From Przewalskia tangutica (lineage: Eukaryota > Streptophyta > Magnoliopsida > Solanales > Solanaceae), in the NCBI GenBank assembly GCA_029844215.1, contig CM056740.1:25153873-25217872 (forward strand): a stretch of 64,000 bases of DNA, in the 5' to 3' direction. Of this stretch, positions 35,811-47,560 are shown in pieces. The notes under the pieces were generated by a model. The model had not been told where the DNA came from. It did no database searches and saw nothing but the letters and a program-made list of their open reading frames with translations. Each line of letters starts with the position of its first letter. The stretch's first letter is position 1. Position numbers and translations under genes: made by a program.

Positions 35811-37784
35811 ATGTCGAGGTGAGTGATATACTACTAACGTAGCGACATCGTTAAACAACATAAGCACAACAAGGGAAACCCCTTTACACAAACATCACAA
35901 GATACTTAACACACGTAGCATCCTAACATGTTTACTTATCAAATCAACAAGAAAGTATTACAAGGCTATCACAAACCAACACAATCAAGTTAATCACACA
36001 AGGTACTTTCTACTTTATGTTAACAAGTTCGGGTTTTTATCCCCAAAGTACTTCATACATTAACTCTTTAGAAGATCCGTTTCTTTCACAAAAGTCACAC
36101 AATACCCGTAGTATAAAAATAGAGTGACTATCTTTTTAAGTAAACCAAAACAATTTCCTTTGTAAAATCAAGTAACAACATTATTTTCCAAACGTTCAAG
36201 TTTGCCTAATTTCAAATGCTCAAGTTTCTCATTTTCGAAAGGTTTCGTAGTTCATAGTTTTAATCACTTAATAATATAATTCTCCTTTAAAACGATTTGA
36301 GAAACATATGCCTTATGTGTGAGTAGGTTATTCTTGTTTATAACAATCTTATTAAAGCAGCCATGATCTAGGAAATGTAATATCATTTTGTCTCATCTTA
36401 GCTTCTATGCAGATAGAGGTTTCTACTGGTTTTAATAATACTTTATTAGTCAATACATTTCCCTTTATTAGCGCTGCAGTGGTTCGTTCGATACTTATTC
36501 TGATTTCCGAAATCAGTAAAACATTATTCCTTTTAAAAACCAAGTACTCATTACTCACGAATGAGGTTTCACACTTCTTAACAAAATTCATATTAATTTA
36601 ATTAAGTCAAGTCTCTTATCTTTTAAGATCAAGTCTCTTAACTTCTAAAATCAATAAACCATTCTTTTTATCTCTCTTAAGTCGTTATACCTAACTTCCC
36701 ATAAAGCTAGTATAACTCTTAAGTTTTAAAACCAAGTATTACTCTTCTTTCAAAAAGGTTTCTTAATTCTCTTGAAATACTTCAAGATTCTTATTATTCA
36801 GGCTTAAGTCAAAAGACATTGCCGTAAAACTACGTTCAGTTAACACACGTACGTCTACCGTACTATATATATATATTCTTTAAAATATCATGCTCAAGAG
36901 GATAGAAAGAATCACATACCTCGCGACGATTATCGACAATTAGCAAAACGCTCCACGGCTATAACCCGGCTAGCCTTGTCCATCTTTCAAGTAGAACACG
37001 CTACTCGCAGTACTTCAACCTATAACGGTTATATAAGTCTATCAAAGTCTAGACTACTCTGTAGAACATTCTAAGCAGAGGCTTCTCTATTCTACGAAAA
37101 ATTGGGCAGCACTTCCCTACCCGTTAAACTACTCAAGTCTACTGCAAATACAGTCCTATGTAAGTACAGTTTTAATCTTCTTCTTTAATATTCTTCTGAT
37201 GTGATTTCAGTTTAACTCTCTTCTGTAATATCCTTCTATTACAGTTCAATTCTCTTCTATGAATCTTATATTCATTTCAATACTACGACAATATGTAATT
37301 CACAATTACAATAGAAGGTCAATAGTATTTACCTAGATAAGCCCAAAATTATCCAAGTTTAAATGTCGATCTGACGGCGTTTAGCTCTACTACTGGCGCT
37401 CCAACCGCTCCAAACAACCCTTAGAAGTTCTACGCAACTTCTTCTTAATACTTCAACCGGCTATGAAGATTTTTCCTTAGGGTTTCGTTTGAGACTAAAA
37501 GGACATAAGGTAGTATTTAAGACTCTACGAATAGAGGTATCTTTGGAATACTACAAGGTATAAGGCCAAGGTATTTGGGCATAGTAACAATACTTGGAGA
37601 ATACTTTTCTACCAAGAGGGGGGTATTTTATGAGAACAACCCTCAAGAGGGGAGGGTACTCTCGGCCAAGGGGCCTCACAAGGGGAGGAGGCTTGGGCGA
37701 AAACACTACACTAAGGGGAGAGGGCTTTGAGACTTAGAAAACATTGTGTGGATGAAGAAGTCTTCACTGAAGGGGTATTTATAG

Positions 37785-37961
37785 GAAACTAATGGCCAAG
37801 ATCAAGCCAAGTGGGGGCAAGTGGAGGTCAAGATTTGCCCAGTGCCCTATCCCTACTCCACAATTCCTCACAAACATTGACCCAGTTTTAGGCCACAAAA
37901 CAAGGGAGAAAAGCGTGCGAAGACGCCAATTCGTCCACTTTGAGGGTGACATATGTCACCC
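37785..37961 (-). promoter_or_regulatory. TE8 5' LTR promoter region
   Basis: GGGTGACATATGTCACCC precedes CCTATAAATACC on the minus strand. U3 is about 0.4 kb, leaving about 3 kb of R-U5. Confidence 0.5.
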
Positions 37962-38177
37962 TCCCGTTGGTCCAAAATATTTTATCTCTCGGAAAAATCC
38001 GCAAAAATTATAAATGACATAGCCGTAATTTTCCCTTCGCAAGTTTTGTAAAACGTTTCGTCGAAAAACGATTCTTTACGGGGGTTGTGAACAAAATTTC
38101 GCCCTATGCCTAACTTAAGGCTTAAACTTTCGTACGTACGTCCTTACGTACATACTCTGAAAATACGGGGTATAACA

Positions 38178-38694
38178 GACAATTCCATAATTCCGATAAA
38201 TTTTTACTCGTCTCAAATCTTAATATTTTTGGGTTCTTACCTTCGTTCTTATAAACATATCCTGAAATTCCGGGGTGTAACAGTAACATTTTTCCCCCCT
38301 TAGAAACATTCGTCCCCGAATGTTCTTTCGGAGTCAAACTTATAGATAGTGACCTATTCTCCTTTTACAACCCCTACATACCAATAATGCCACACGTGGC
38401 CACATAATAGCACTTAAGTAAAATACTTCAATTAAAACTCGACAAGTATGGGAAATGAATTACCTGAAGGTGTAGGGAATAAGTGAGGATACTTCCTCAA
38501 CATGTCCTCCTCCGCTTCCCAAGTCATCTCCTCCCTATTATCATTCCGCCACAAGACTTTGACGGAAGCCACATCCTTGGTCATGATCGCTTTGACACAG
38601 CGATCGAGTATCGCTATGGGACTCTCCTCATACGATAACCCCTCTGTCACATGGACCTCGTTAGCTGGGAAAACTCTCGATGGATCTCCGATAC
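38178..38694 (-). mobile_element. TE7 3' LTR end and start of its internal region
   Basis: After the second GACAA (38178-38182) the TE7 LTR resumes and ends GGGGTGTAACA at 38282. A six-base duplication (GTAACA, 38283-38288) follows before the purine tract. The palindrome AACATTCGTCCCCGAATGTT (38305-38324) and a pol end follow, until TE9 interrupts at 38695. The left flank of that insertion is GATAC (38690-38694). Confidence 0.87.
38432..38694 (-). pseudogene. pol (partial): TE7 polyprotein C-terminus with chromodomain, interrupted by TE9
   Basis: This is the end of a gag-pol reading frame. On the minus strand it reads through GLSYEESPIAILDR (a chromovirus linker), then VASVKVLWRN and EEMTWEAEEDMLRKYPHLFP, which is the chromodomain-like tail of Tekay/Del elements. 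It closes with a stop at 38432. Chromodomains of this group are thought to guide integrase to methylated-histone chromatin. The frame is clean over 73 codons, and the upstream part was removed from continuity by TE9 at 38695. Confidence 0.85.
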
Positions 38695-39324
38695 TGTCAC
38701 GACCCGACCCCGGGCCGCGACTGGTGCCCTACCTGGGCACCCTGTTTAGGTATACATTAGAGAATAGCAGCGGAACATACACAACATAGACACATGTGTA
38801 AACAATAAACATCACAGGCTAGCCGATAAGGCCGTCTTCCATAATATAAACATAATCAAAAGTACAATCAGATAACTCGGTTCTTCTGACCCAACCACAT
38901 ATGTGAATACAGACCTCTAAGAATAACAACTGTGGCGGGACAGGGCCCCGCCATATCCCTGAATGTACATGAATCTACAACATTAGGGAAAGACTGTACC
39001 AAAAGAGACAAGCCTCCGGAGAAATAGAGCTTCTGACGTCTGATAAGTGATCCTAAGAATGCGGATCCACCACCTGCTTACCCTTTCCTGCGGCATGAAC
39101 GCAGCCCCCGAGGAAGGGGGTCAGTACACAATATGTACTAAGTATGTAAAACTGGAAAATACTGTAATTACATCATAAGTTTAAATCAAAGCCGGAGACA
39201 TGTATGATAACAAAATTACAGTACACAATGCCTTACTAACAATGAGAGTAAACCAAGAGAATACGTACAACATAACAATAGGAGACTCACGATCCAATCA
39301 TGGGTAGCGAACCCATAGAAACAG

Positions 39325-39545
39325 GTGGTATAACGTCTTGGGGTTTTACCCCTCATTTATACTCTTACCCTGAAGCAGGTGGTATAACGTCTTGGGGGTT
39401 TTCCCTCATTTATACTCTTACCCTGGAGAAGGCAGTAAAACAGGTGGTATAACGTCTTGGGGGTTTTCCCCTCATTTATACTCTTATCCTGGAGAAGGTG
39501 GTATAGCGTCTTGGGGGTTTACCCCTCACTTATACTCTTACCCTA
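39325..39545. repeat. Tandem repeat array in TE9 LTR, four units of about 50-75 bp
   Basis: Four units share GGTGGTATAACGTCTTGGGG, then TTACCCCTCATTTATACTCT, then TACCCTGGAGAAGG. Unit spacing is uneven because two units carry an extra GCAGTAAAACA-type segment. Confidence 0.85.
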
Positions 39546-40467
39546 TCTCAACCGGCCGTCATACAATAAATAAGCAAGTTAGAAATCCCCCTAACTTCTT
39601 ATTAGTCTTATCTAAATCTCATTTTAGTTTACTTAAGGCACTAATATGTTATAATAAATCCGGGAGTTTAACCCAAAGTACTACATACTTCTAATCTTTT
39701 AAAAATGACTCATTTTCATATAAAACTTCCAGGATACTATTAAGCGTAGTATCAAGTCAAAATTACTTTTTCAAGACAAGTCACAATACCTTTAGAAATA
39801 AAGTTAGGTCTCTAAATCAAGTGACTCCTTTTATTATAAAACCTTAGGCAATTGATGCCTTAAAATCAAATTGCCTTTTCATTAAAATCAAGTCATTTAT
39901 CTTTCCATAAAGCAAATATAACCAACTTCCCATAAAGTCGTTATATTCACTTTATACCTTAGCCAAATACAATTTCCTATCCAAGGGACTCATACGTTTA
40001 AAACGGAACAAGTATCACATACTTTAAAACTCTTCAAGTCCCTTAACTTTAATAAAACATTAGACATCCTTAATACTTTCAAAGAAGTGAGTTATTCTCC
40101 TAACTCACCCGACTTGGCTATTCATAAAACTAGTAAAGGATATCAAGGTTTTGTACGTCTACCGTACTATATACGTGCAACTAGTCATGCTCAAAAGATA
40201 GGAAAAGTTCTACATACCTCTTTGGGTCAAACCACTTGCCAAGTACAAAATCCCGCCCGTAGAATGTCAACCTATAATATTCACAATACGTCTATTAACG
40301 TCTTACTTCAAACGTAGAATATTATAAGTGTAAAGTCTCTAAATTCTACGGAAAATCGGACAGCACCTCCTTTGTTTCTACTTACTTTGTCACCTTTTTC
40401 AAGGCCGAATACAATAACCAAACACGCCACATTTAAGGCACAATCAAAGCAATTAATCAATAGGGGA

Positions 40468-40490
40468 TTACACGCCTACTAGACGTGTAA
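40468..40490. other. Hairpin-type inverted repeat in TE9 LTR
   Basis: TTACACGCC-TACTA-GACGTGTAA pairs over 9 bp with one mismatch; same position as in TE2 and TE5. Confidence 0.6.
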
Positions 40491-41222
40491 AATTTCGCCC
40501 CACAAACGATATCAAACCAACACAACTACAAGTCCAATTCGGCCACATTGAGTATAATAACACCAATTCTTATCCAATTCCATTTCAATCCAAGTTGTTA
40601 GCAATACATGATATCAAGTCGCAATTGATTATAACTACTATAATCTTCAAGTAAGTAACATGCGACGATTTCTAATAAACGACCAATTAGCAATCCAACT
40701 TCAAGTGGCTTATACAACATTTCGGATTTAAGCTACAAGCAATCCATAATACTTATAAACTTCAACACATATACTTCATGCTAGCAACATGTAAAGCTAA
40801 CAACAATATAAATAATCTTGTAACACTTTTTAAGGGACAAGATTATACCTTAACGAATCTTAATCCAACTCCAAATCCGAAGTCGCTCCTTAGCAACTTA
40901 GAGCCTCTTCAAGACACTTCAATCCGCTAGTTGAGACCCTTAGAACAACACCAACAAATTTCCTTCAAATCTCCAAACAAAACCTAGAAAGACAACTAGG
41001 TTTTCGCTTTGCGACTAACCCGAAAACTATCTTTTTCCAAGATTTTTCTATTGAGATATGCTTACAATACACTCAAGAACCTTGGTTTAAAGTGTGGAGC
41101 TAAATGGATCACAAACAAATTTTTTTGTTGTTGATAGTGAGCAAACCCGAGAGCTAGCTCTTGAGTTCTTCAAATTTTTGTGAAATTTTGGCTAAGTGTT
41201 AAGCTTGTCTTGCACTAATAGT

Positions 41223-41433
41223 ATTATATAGTGTAATGGAGGGTCAAGATATAAACAAATGGGTGGTTTGGATGAGGTCTTAACAAATATCAAGACCATT
41301 GTGGACCCATTGACTAAGTCAATAATGTCAAGCTTACTACTTGCAAGACTTGCCATCCTAAGACTATGGTCAATGACCATCTTGGCCATGCCTATTTCGT
41401 CCAAGGCATCCATAAGGGGGGGTGACACGTGTC
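41223..41433 (-). promoter_or_regulatory. TE9 3' LTR promoter region
   Basis: GACACGTGTC (41424-41433) with TATATAATA about 190 bp downstream on the minus strand. Confidence 0.45.
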
Positions 41434-41569
41434 GCCCTCCCATTCGTCACAATAATACGTTTTCCGACAATTTCATATTTCCGATAAATTTTTACAAGTC
41501 TCAAATCTTAACACTTATGAGTTCTTACGTACGTTCTTAAAACATGTCCTGCAAATACGGGGTGTAACA

Positions 41570-41605
41570 TTCTTCCCCCCTTAGAAACATTCGTCCCCGA
41601 ATGTT
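41570..41605 (-). promoter_or_regulatory. TE9 polypurine tract and palindrome
   Basis: CTAAGGGGGGAAGAA (minus strand) abuts the LTR; AACATTCGTCCCCGAATGTT at 41586-41605. Confidence 0.78.
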
Positions 41606-41749
41606 CTTTCGGAGTCAAACTTATAATTAGCGACATAGTTTCCTTACACAACCCCGACATACCAATACTGCCACACATGGCCACATAATAGCATTTACAC
41701 AAAACAAATGCTTCAATTAAAACTTGACAAGTAAGGGAAAACGAATTAC

Positions 41750-43389
41750 CTGAAGGTGTAGGGAATAAGTGAGGATACTTCCTCAACATGTCCTCCTCCG
41801 CTTCCCAAGTCATCTCCTCTCGGTTATCATTCCTCCACAAGACTTTGACGGAAGCCACCTCCTTGGTCGCGATCGCTGACAGCGATCGAGTATCGCTATG
41901 GGACTCTCCTCATACGATAACCCCTCTGTCACCTGGACCTCACTAGTAGGGAAAACTCTCGCTGGATCTCCGATACACTTCCGCAACATAGAAACATGGA
42001 AGACCGGATGCACCGCCTCTAACTCTGATGGCAGATCCAACTCATAGGCAACCTTGCCTACTCGACGGGCGATCTGGTAGGGCCCAATGTACCTTGGGCT
42101 GAGTTTCCCCTTCTTACCGAATCTCATCACACCGCCGTGGGTGACACGCAAGAAGACCCAATCCTCTACCTGAAACTCCAAATGTCAACGCCGATTATCC
42201 GCATATGACTTCTGCCGACTCTGAGCTGCTAACAGTCTCTCCTGGATAAGCTTCACCTTATCCACAGCCTGCTGAACCAAGTCTGGGCCAACTAACTGCA
42301 CCTCGCCCACGTCGAACCAACCAATCGGCGACCTGCATTTCCGCCCATATAAAGCCTCGTATGGCGCCATCTGTATACTGGAATGGTAGTTGTTATTATA
42401 AGCAAACTCCACAAGAGGCAAATGATCCTCCCAGCTACCCCTGAAATCAATCACGCAGGCTCGCGGATATCCTCGTGTATGCGGATAGTACGCTCTGCCT
42501 GCCCGTCAGTCTGAGGATGAAATGTTGTACTGAGACTCACCTGTGTCCCTAAACCCTTCTGAAAAGACCTCCAGAAGTTAGCCGTAAACTGGGCTCCCCT
42601 ATCAGATATAATCGACACCGGGACACCGTGCAGCCTCACAATCTCTCTGATGTACAATCTGGCATAGTCCTCGGTAAACGTCGTCATTTGGAAGGAAATG
42701 GGCTGATTTTCGTCGATCTGTCAACAATAACCCAAATGGAGTTGTACTTCCTCCGAGCACGAGGTAACCTGTAACAAAGTCCATGTTGATCACCTCCACT
42801 TCCAAGTCGGAATCTCAATATCGCAATAATCCACTGGGCCTCGGTGCTCGACCTTGACCTGCGGCAATTAGGACATCAGTGCAACAAAACTCGCCACGTC
42901 CTCTTCGTGCCATCCCACCAATACAAACATCGAGGTCATGGTACATCTTGGTCGACCGGATGAATAGAATAACGAGCACCGCGTGCCTCCCGAGAATCTG
43001 CCGAAGTCTGACACATCGGGAACACATAACCCCTCAAATCTCAAGACCATCCAGGCGCTACCTCGAATAGACTTTTCTCCTCCCGAAGAGGCTGCGTCGA
43101 TCTGGTACCAACACTGGGTCCTCAAGCGTCGCCTCTTCACCTCATCAACGATGGAAGACTGCAACCTCACGAACCCGCACCCACTATCGTCGGTATCAAT
43201 CAATCGAACCCCAGGCTCGCTAATCGGTGGATCGACGGACCGTGTCCTGTCTCTCGGATGTACCTCGGCGGGCTCCCATCGATCTACGACTCAAGGCATC
43301 AGCAACTACGTTGGCCTTCCCCGGATGGTATAGAATATCAACATCATAATCTTTCAGCAACTCTAACCACTGTCTCTGTCGCAAGTTCA
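41750..43389 (-). pseudogene. pol (partial): TE9 pol, RNase H end through integrase to chromodomain
   Basis: In order on the minus strand: the RNase H end with QRQWLELLKDYDVDILYHPG and ANVVADALSRR (about 43270-43389); integrase zinc-binding region in broken frames (about 42870-43200); integrase core with VINMDFVTGYL, carrying a catalytic Asp (about 42745-42805), and YARLYIREIVRLHGVPVSII (about 42605-42665); VEFAYNNNYHSSIQMAPYEA and LYGRKC (42340-42430); KLSPRYIGPYQI and HPVFHVSMLRKC (about 41985-42110); and a chromodomain-like KVLWRN..EEMTWEAEED (41785-41860). One break at 42185-42187 is a TGA where TE-family copies have an arginine codon, so a CGA-to-TGA change at CpG is likely. Other breaks are frameshifts. 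RT and upstream parts are separated by TE10. Confidence 0.85.
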
Positions 43390-43605
43390 TGTTATACCCC
43401 GTATTTCCAGAGTATGTATGTGAGGACGTACGTACAATTGTGTAAGCCCGAATTATGTTAAGGACGAAATTGTGCACATCCACGAGAAAGATTTGTTTTT
43501 CCGACGGAAAATTTTCCGAACCTTGTAAAGGAATTTTACGTTTTCAAGAAAATATTTATTTTGGATTTTTCCGAGAGATGAAATATTTTGGACCAACGAG
43601 AGGGC

Positions 43606-43800
43606 GACATGTGTCACCCTTAGGTGGCAAGGTTGGACGGTTTGGAGGGCAAGGAGTGGCACGTTTTTCACATGAAAAAGGCCTTAAACATTTGGTCAAT
43701 ATTTTGTAGATATTTGTGGAGTAGATAGATAAGGTTGCACATGTCCAAATCTACACCATCCACTTGCTTTTATCTTGGCCCTTGGTGGTCCTATAAATAC
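43606..43800 (+). promoter_or_regulatory. TE10 LTR promoter region
   Basis: GACATGTGTC followed by CTATAAATAC about 185 bp later. U3 is about 0.43 kb, leaving about 2.4 kb of R-U5. Confidence 0.55.
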
Positions 43801-44839
43801 CCCTTAAGTTCAAGACTTATTCTTCATCCACACTTGAGAAATTCCAAGGCAAAATCCCTCCCTCCCTTTTAGTAGTTTTCGTCCAAGCTCCCCCTCCCCC
43901 TTTGTGAAGACCTCGGCTGAATACCCCCCCCCCCCCCTTGGTAGAAAAATATTCTCCAAGTATTGTTACTATGCCAAAATACCTTAGCCAAATACCTTGT
44001 AGTATTCCAAATTACCTCTATACTAAAAGCCCAGAAATACTACCTTATATCCATTAGTCACTAAACGAAACCCTGGGGAAATCTTCATAAGTTGGTTGAA
44101 GTATTAAGTAGAAGTTTTTTAGAAACTTCTAAGGGTTTCTTGGAGCTATCGGAGCGTGCAAATTAGGAGCTAAACGTTGTTCAGGATCGACATTTAAACT
44201 TGGATAATTTTGGGTTTATCGAGGTAAATACTCTTGTCCTTCTATTGTAATTGGAGATTACATATAAGAGTAGTTTAGATTTGAGTATATGATATAGAAG
44301 GATATGAAAGAAGAGAATTGAACTGTACTTACATAGAATTTGTATTTCAGATGAACTTGTGTAGTTTGTGGGTAGGAAGTCTTTGCCCAATTTTCCGTAA
44401 AATTAAGAACCTTCTGCTTAGAATATTCTACAGAGTAGTCTAGACGTTGATAGACGTATTTGACTATTATAGGTTGATACTCTGCGCGCGACATATTCGA
44501 CTTGGCAGGTGGATTTCGCTGAGGAGGTATGTGATTCTTCCTATCCTCTTGAGCATGATATTTTGATATATATATATATATATATATAGTACGGTAGACG
44601 TACGTGTGTTAACTAAAAAGGGTTTTACTCTGATGTCTGTTGACTTGAGTTTTAGATAATAAGAATCTTGAAGTATTTCAAAAGAATTATGAATCATTTT
44701 TGAAAGAAGAGTAATACTTAGTTTTAAAAGCTTAAGGGTTATACTAGCTTTATGGGAAGTTAGGTATAACGACTTAAGAGAGATAAAAAGGAACGGTTTA
44801 CTTAATTGTTTATGAAAGCCTTGTATTGATTTCGGAAAT

Positions 44840-44985
44840 GAGAATAAGCATCGAACAAACCACTGCAGCGTTAATAAAGGAAAATGTATTGACAAATAAT
44901 TAATTATATTAAAACCAGTAGAAACCTCCATCTGCATAGAAGCTAAGATAAGACAAAATTGTATTACATTTCCTAGATCATGGCT
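44840..44985 (+). repeat. Conserved LTR block (TE10 copy)
   Basis: ACAAACCACTGCAGCGTTAA, then ACCTCCATCTGCATAGAAGC, then CATTTCCTAGATCATGGC. It is close to the TE11 copy (about 50715-50855) and the TE13 copy (about 62932-63060). Confidence 0.72.
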
Positions 44986-45251
44986 GCTTTAATAAGGTTG
45001 TTATAAACAAGAATAAACTACTCACACATAAGATATATGTTACTCAATTTTGTTAAAAGAAGAAATTACGTTGTTAAGTGATTAGGACTATGAACTATGA
45101 AATCTTTCGAAAATAAGAGACTTAAGTATTTAAAAATATGCAACTTGAACATTTGGAAAAGAATGTTGTTACTTGACCTTAAACAGGGAAAATGTGTTGG
45201 TTTAAAATGAAGGCATGATATTGTCTTAATCTGTCTTAAAAGAGGGTTTAA

Positions 45252-45590
45252 ATGTTATGGACGATTCTTTACCGAGTCCCATGAGATGGTAGGACATGTA
45301 TTCCATACGATTCTTTCTGAGTCCCGTAGGATGGTAGGGACATGTATTCCATACGATTCTTTCAGAGTCCCATGGTATGGGACGGGACATGTATTCCATA
45401 CGATTCTTTACCGAGTCCCATGGGATGGGCCGGGACATGTATTCCATACGATTCTTTATCGAGTCCCATGGGATGGGCCGGGACATGTATTACATACGAT
45501 TCTTTACCGAGTCCCATGGGATGGGCCGGGACATGTATACCACACGATTCCACCTCGTGTCCCATGGGATGGGCCGAGACATGTTATACG
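45252..45590 (+). repeat. Tandem repeat array in TE10 LTR, unit about 48-49 bp
   Basis: About seven units contain ACGATTCTTTACCGAGTCCC, then ATGGGATGGGCCGGGACATG, then TATTCCAT. Overlapping open frames on both strands here are repeat artefacts. The same unit type makes up the TE13 array (63503-63745). Confidence 0.92.
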
Positions 45591-46213
45591 TATCATACGA
45601 TTTATACCTAGGCGCAGCGGTGAGGAAGGAGTTCCACGGGCATGAGGATGACTTTGAGGAGTGAGTCCTGCGCTTGACATGACTACTTTTATGTTGTAAA
45701 TCGTAGTTTGGTTATCATACATGTCTCTGTTTTATATAAACTGTTATGATTTTAGTTCTGATATTTTCGATTTCACATACTTGGTACTGTTATCGACCCG
45801 CCGGGCTGCGTTCATGCCGCAGGTAGAGGTACACCAGTTGTTGATCCTCGCTCATAGGGTCACAGTTCAGCATTTTTGGGAAGCTCCGTGTCTCCGGAGG
45901 CTTATCTTTGGTATAGTCCCCTGTCGTTGTAGGTACTTACATTCAGGAGTATGGCGGGGCCCTGTCCCGCCATTGTTGTTATAACATTCTTAGAAGTCTG
46001 TAGTACTGTTGTGTGCAGGGTTTGTAAAAGGGATGTAACTGTTCAAGTTTTATATATATATGCCGAAAGGCAACTTTTCTCAGATAAACTGTTTCTCACT
46101 TAATATTGTTTCATGTATTGTTTTTATATTTCCGCTGATTACTCTGATGTATGTCTACTTGGGTGCCCGGGTAAGGCACCAGTCACGGGCCCGGGATCGG
46201 GTCGTGACAAAAG

Positions 46214-46225
46214 TGGTATCAGAGC
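46214..46225 (+). other. TE10 primer-binding site, iMet type
   Basis: Intact TGGTATCAGAGC four bases after the LTR end. Confidence 0.92.
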
Positions 46226-46415
46226 AGTTAATCCTCGGAAAAGTGTCTACAGACTGTATCTAGTAGAGTCTTGATTATCGGTGTGTTGTGCACCACACCA
46301 ATAATCAGGAGGCTATAGGATATTTAGGATTGGTTTCCATTCTTCTCATTCTGAGATCGTGCCTTAGAGTTGTGTTATAAGTTGGACCCCTCTAACGTAT
46401 TCTTTTATGCCAGTT

Positions 46416-47560
46416 ATGCCTCCACGCAAGGCAATCAGGGCCCAGAAGGGCAAGGCAGCAGAGGGAGCTGCGAGTAGAGTAGCGTCGGTCTCTACTGAGA
46501 CCACGATACTGAGCCTCGATCCACGGCTGGAGCGAGAGAGATGGGTTACAAGGAGATGGCGATTATTGGCGGTGATAGTGGCAAGGCACGAGGATAAGCC
46601 GGATCTGCGGATTCCGTCTGCAGTACCCGTAGTTCACCGGAGGCGGATAGTTTGAGGCTGCGGGACTTTACGAGTTGCAAAGACGCCCGATGTTTTATGG
46701 ATCGAGGCACGAGGATGATCGCGAGGAGTTCATCAAGCGATTCTGGATCGTGAGAGTGATCAAGCCGGAGACCGAGTCGGTGGTCTTAGGTTCGCATCGG
46801 TGCGTGATCTGCGGATCGGGTTTGATTCGTGGGAGCTGTCGGGAGCATGCGCCTCCGGCTATTGGGACGAGTTCTCGGAGGCATTTCTCGGCCACTTCTT
46901 GCCTCCGCAGATGAGGAGAACGCGGCGACATATTTCTAATCTTTGAGCGAGAGAGGCGTGCGGTTCGGGAGTACAACGTGGAGTTCGACTCATTGGCTCG
47001 GTATGTCCCGCGTTAGTAGCTAATATGGAGGACGAGTACACCGCCACGCCACCGGGCTCGATGACTACTTGGCGAAGGCTTGTTGGTGTAGCCCTTCACC
47101 GCATGGACATTGCCCGCACGCAGCTTATGCACTTGGATGTGAGGCGGAGGTCGACGGAATGGCCGAGATCAGCAGAAGAGGCGAACAGCGAGGTCCTTTG
47201 GTAACTTTGAGGCGAACCGCCTCAGTGAGTTAGTTATGCACCTCCGCCAAGATCTGAGTTGTCCTCACGATCTTGTGAGGTTCGGTATTCGGGGTGGTCG
47301 AGCTCGTGGCTTCGTTCACGGTATACATGGGTTCTAGCCAGTCGGGTTCATGCTTTCCTCAGTGTGCACGATGCGGCAAACGTCATCCCGGGGAGTGTCG
47401 TCTTTTTACTGGTGCTTGTTTCACCTGCGGCCGTCAGGGCCATGTGACGACAGACTGTCCTAGAAGGAGGGATACAGGTAGAATGACGCAGCCTACCGGG
47501 TCAGTGGCAGGTTCATCGCCTTCTATATCTATGCGCCCTGCTAGGCAGGATTATAATTAG
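46416..47560 (+). pseudogene. gag: TE10 gag, near full length but frameshifted
   Basis: The ATG at 46416 opens with MPPRKAIRAQKGKAAEGAAS and stays open past residue 70. The capsid core follows in other frames: DREEFIKRFWIVRVIKPE (near 46700), TSSRRHF..ATSCLRR (near 46870), and a FDSL segment near 46985. Two zinc knuckles are well kept in the last frame (47294-47560): CARCGKRHPGEC and CFTCGRQGHVTTDC, at about 47350-47460, closing with a stop at 47558. This is the clearest gag in the window and shows that the family's gag has two CCHC-type knuckles. No protease follows. Confidence 0.83.

Larger units (their letters stand above)
28796..38177 (-). mobile_element. TE8: complete internally deleted LTR retrotransposon, 9.4 kb
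   Basis: LTRs of 3,414 and 3,415 bp (28796-32209 and 34763-38177), a PBS, a 2.55-kb internal region and exact 5-bp GACAA duplications make this the best-defined element here. On the minus strand the order is gag, shared non-coding block, a remnant of integrase, palindrome and polypurine tract. Protease, RT, RNase H and the front of integrase are missing. Long AT-rich stretches of the two LTRs (for example 29870-30880 against 35840-36860) differ at only a few bases, so the insertion is recent. It is non-autonomous. Confidence 0.95.
34763..38177 (-). repeat. TE8 5' LTR
   Basis: It pairs with 28796-32209. It contains GGGTGACATATGTCACCC (37944-37961, perfect palindrome), TATTTATAGG (about 37785-37794), the conserved block (about 36363-36490) and GC-rich repeats (about 35510-35810). 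Confidence 0.93.
38695..41569 (-). repeat. TE9 3' LTR (2.9 kb)
   Basis: In plus reading it starts TGTCACGACCCGACCCCGGG and ends CGGGGTGTAACA. It has fewer suspicious indels than other LTRs. It contains a tandem array (39325-39545), a hairpin repeat (40468-40490), TATATAG (about 41225-41231) and GACACGTGTC (41424-41433). The LTR block conserved in TE3/TE6/TE8 is absent. Confidence 0.92.
38695..43389 (-). mobile_element. TE9: pol-bearing LTR retrotransposon, 3' half
   Basis: It has a complete 3' LTR (38695-41569), a purine tract and palindrome, then the C-terminal half of pol up to 43389, where TE10 inserted. The 5' LTR, gag, protease and RT lie beyond the nested insertions to the right of the window. 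It is inserted in the TE7 chromodomain linker. It represents the autonomous type of the LTR family that also includes TE2, TE5 and TE7. Confidence 0.88.
43390..46209 (+). repeat. TE10 5' LTR (2.8 kb)
   Basis: It starts TGTTATACCCCGTATTTCC and ends GGGTCGTGACA. It contains a near-palindrome GACATGTGTC (43606-43615), TATA box CTATAAATAC (43791-43800), poly-C tract (about 43926-43938), TA microsatellite (44567-44588), conserved block (about 44840-44985) and tandem array (45252-45590). Confidence 0.93.

Noticed and set aside
44567..44588. TA dinucleotide run as a possible origin or regulatory site
   Set aside because: Simple microsatellite; variable between LTR copies.
45252..45590. Regular repeats resembling a CRISPR array
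   Set aside because: Units are contiguous minisatellite copies without unique spacers, in a plant retrotransposon LTR.
45226..45722. Several overlapping repeat-rich frames on both strands
   Set aside because: They are translations of the 48-bp array; no start context, no conservation between TE10 and TE13 beyond the repeat.
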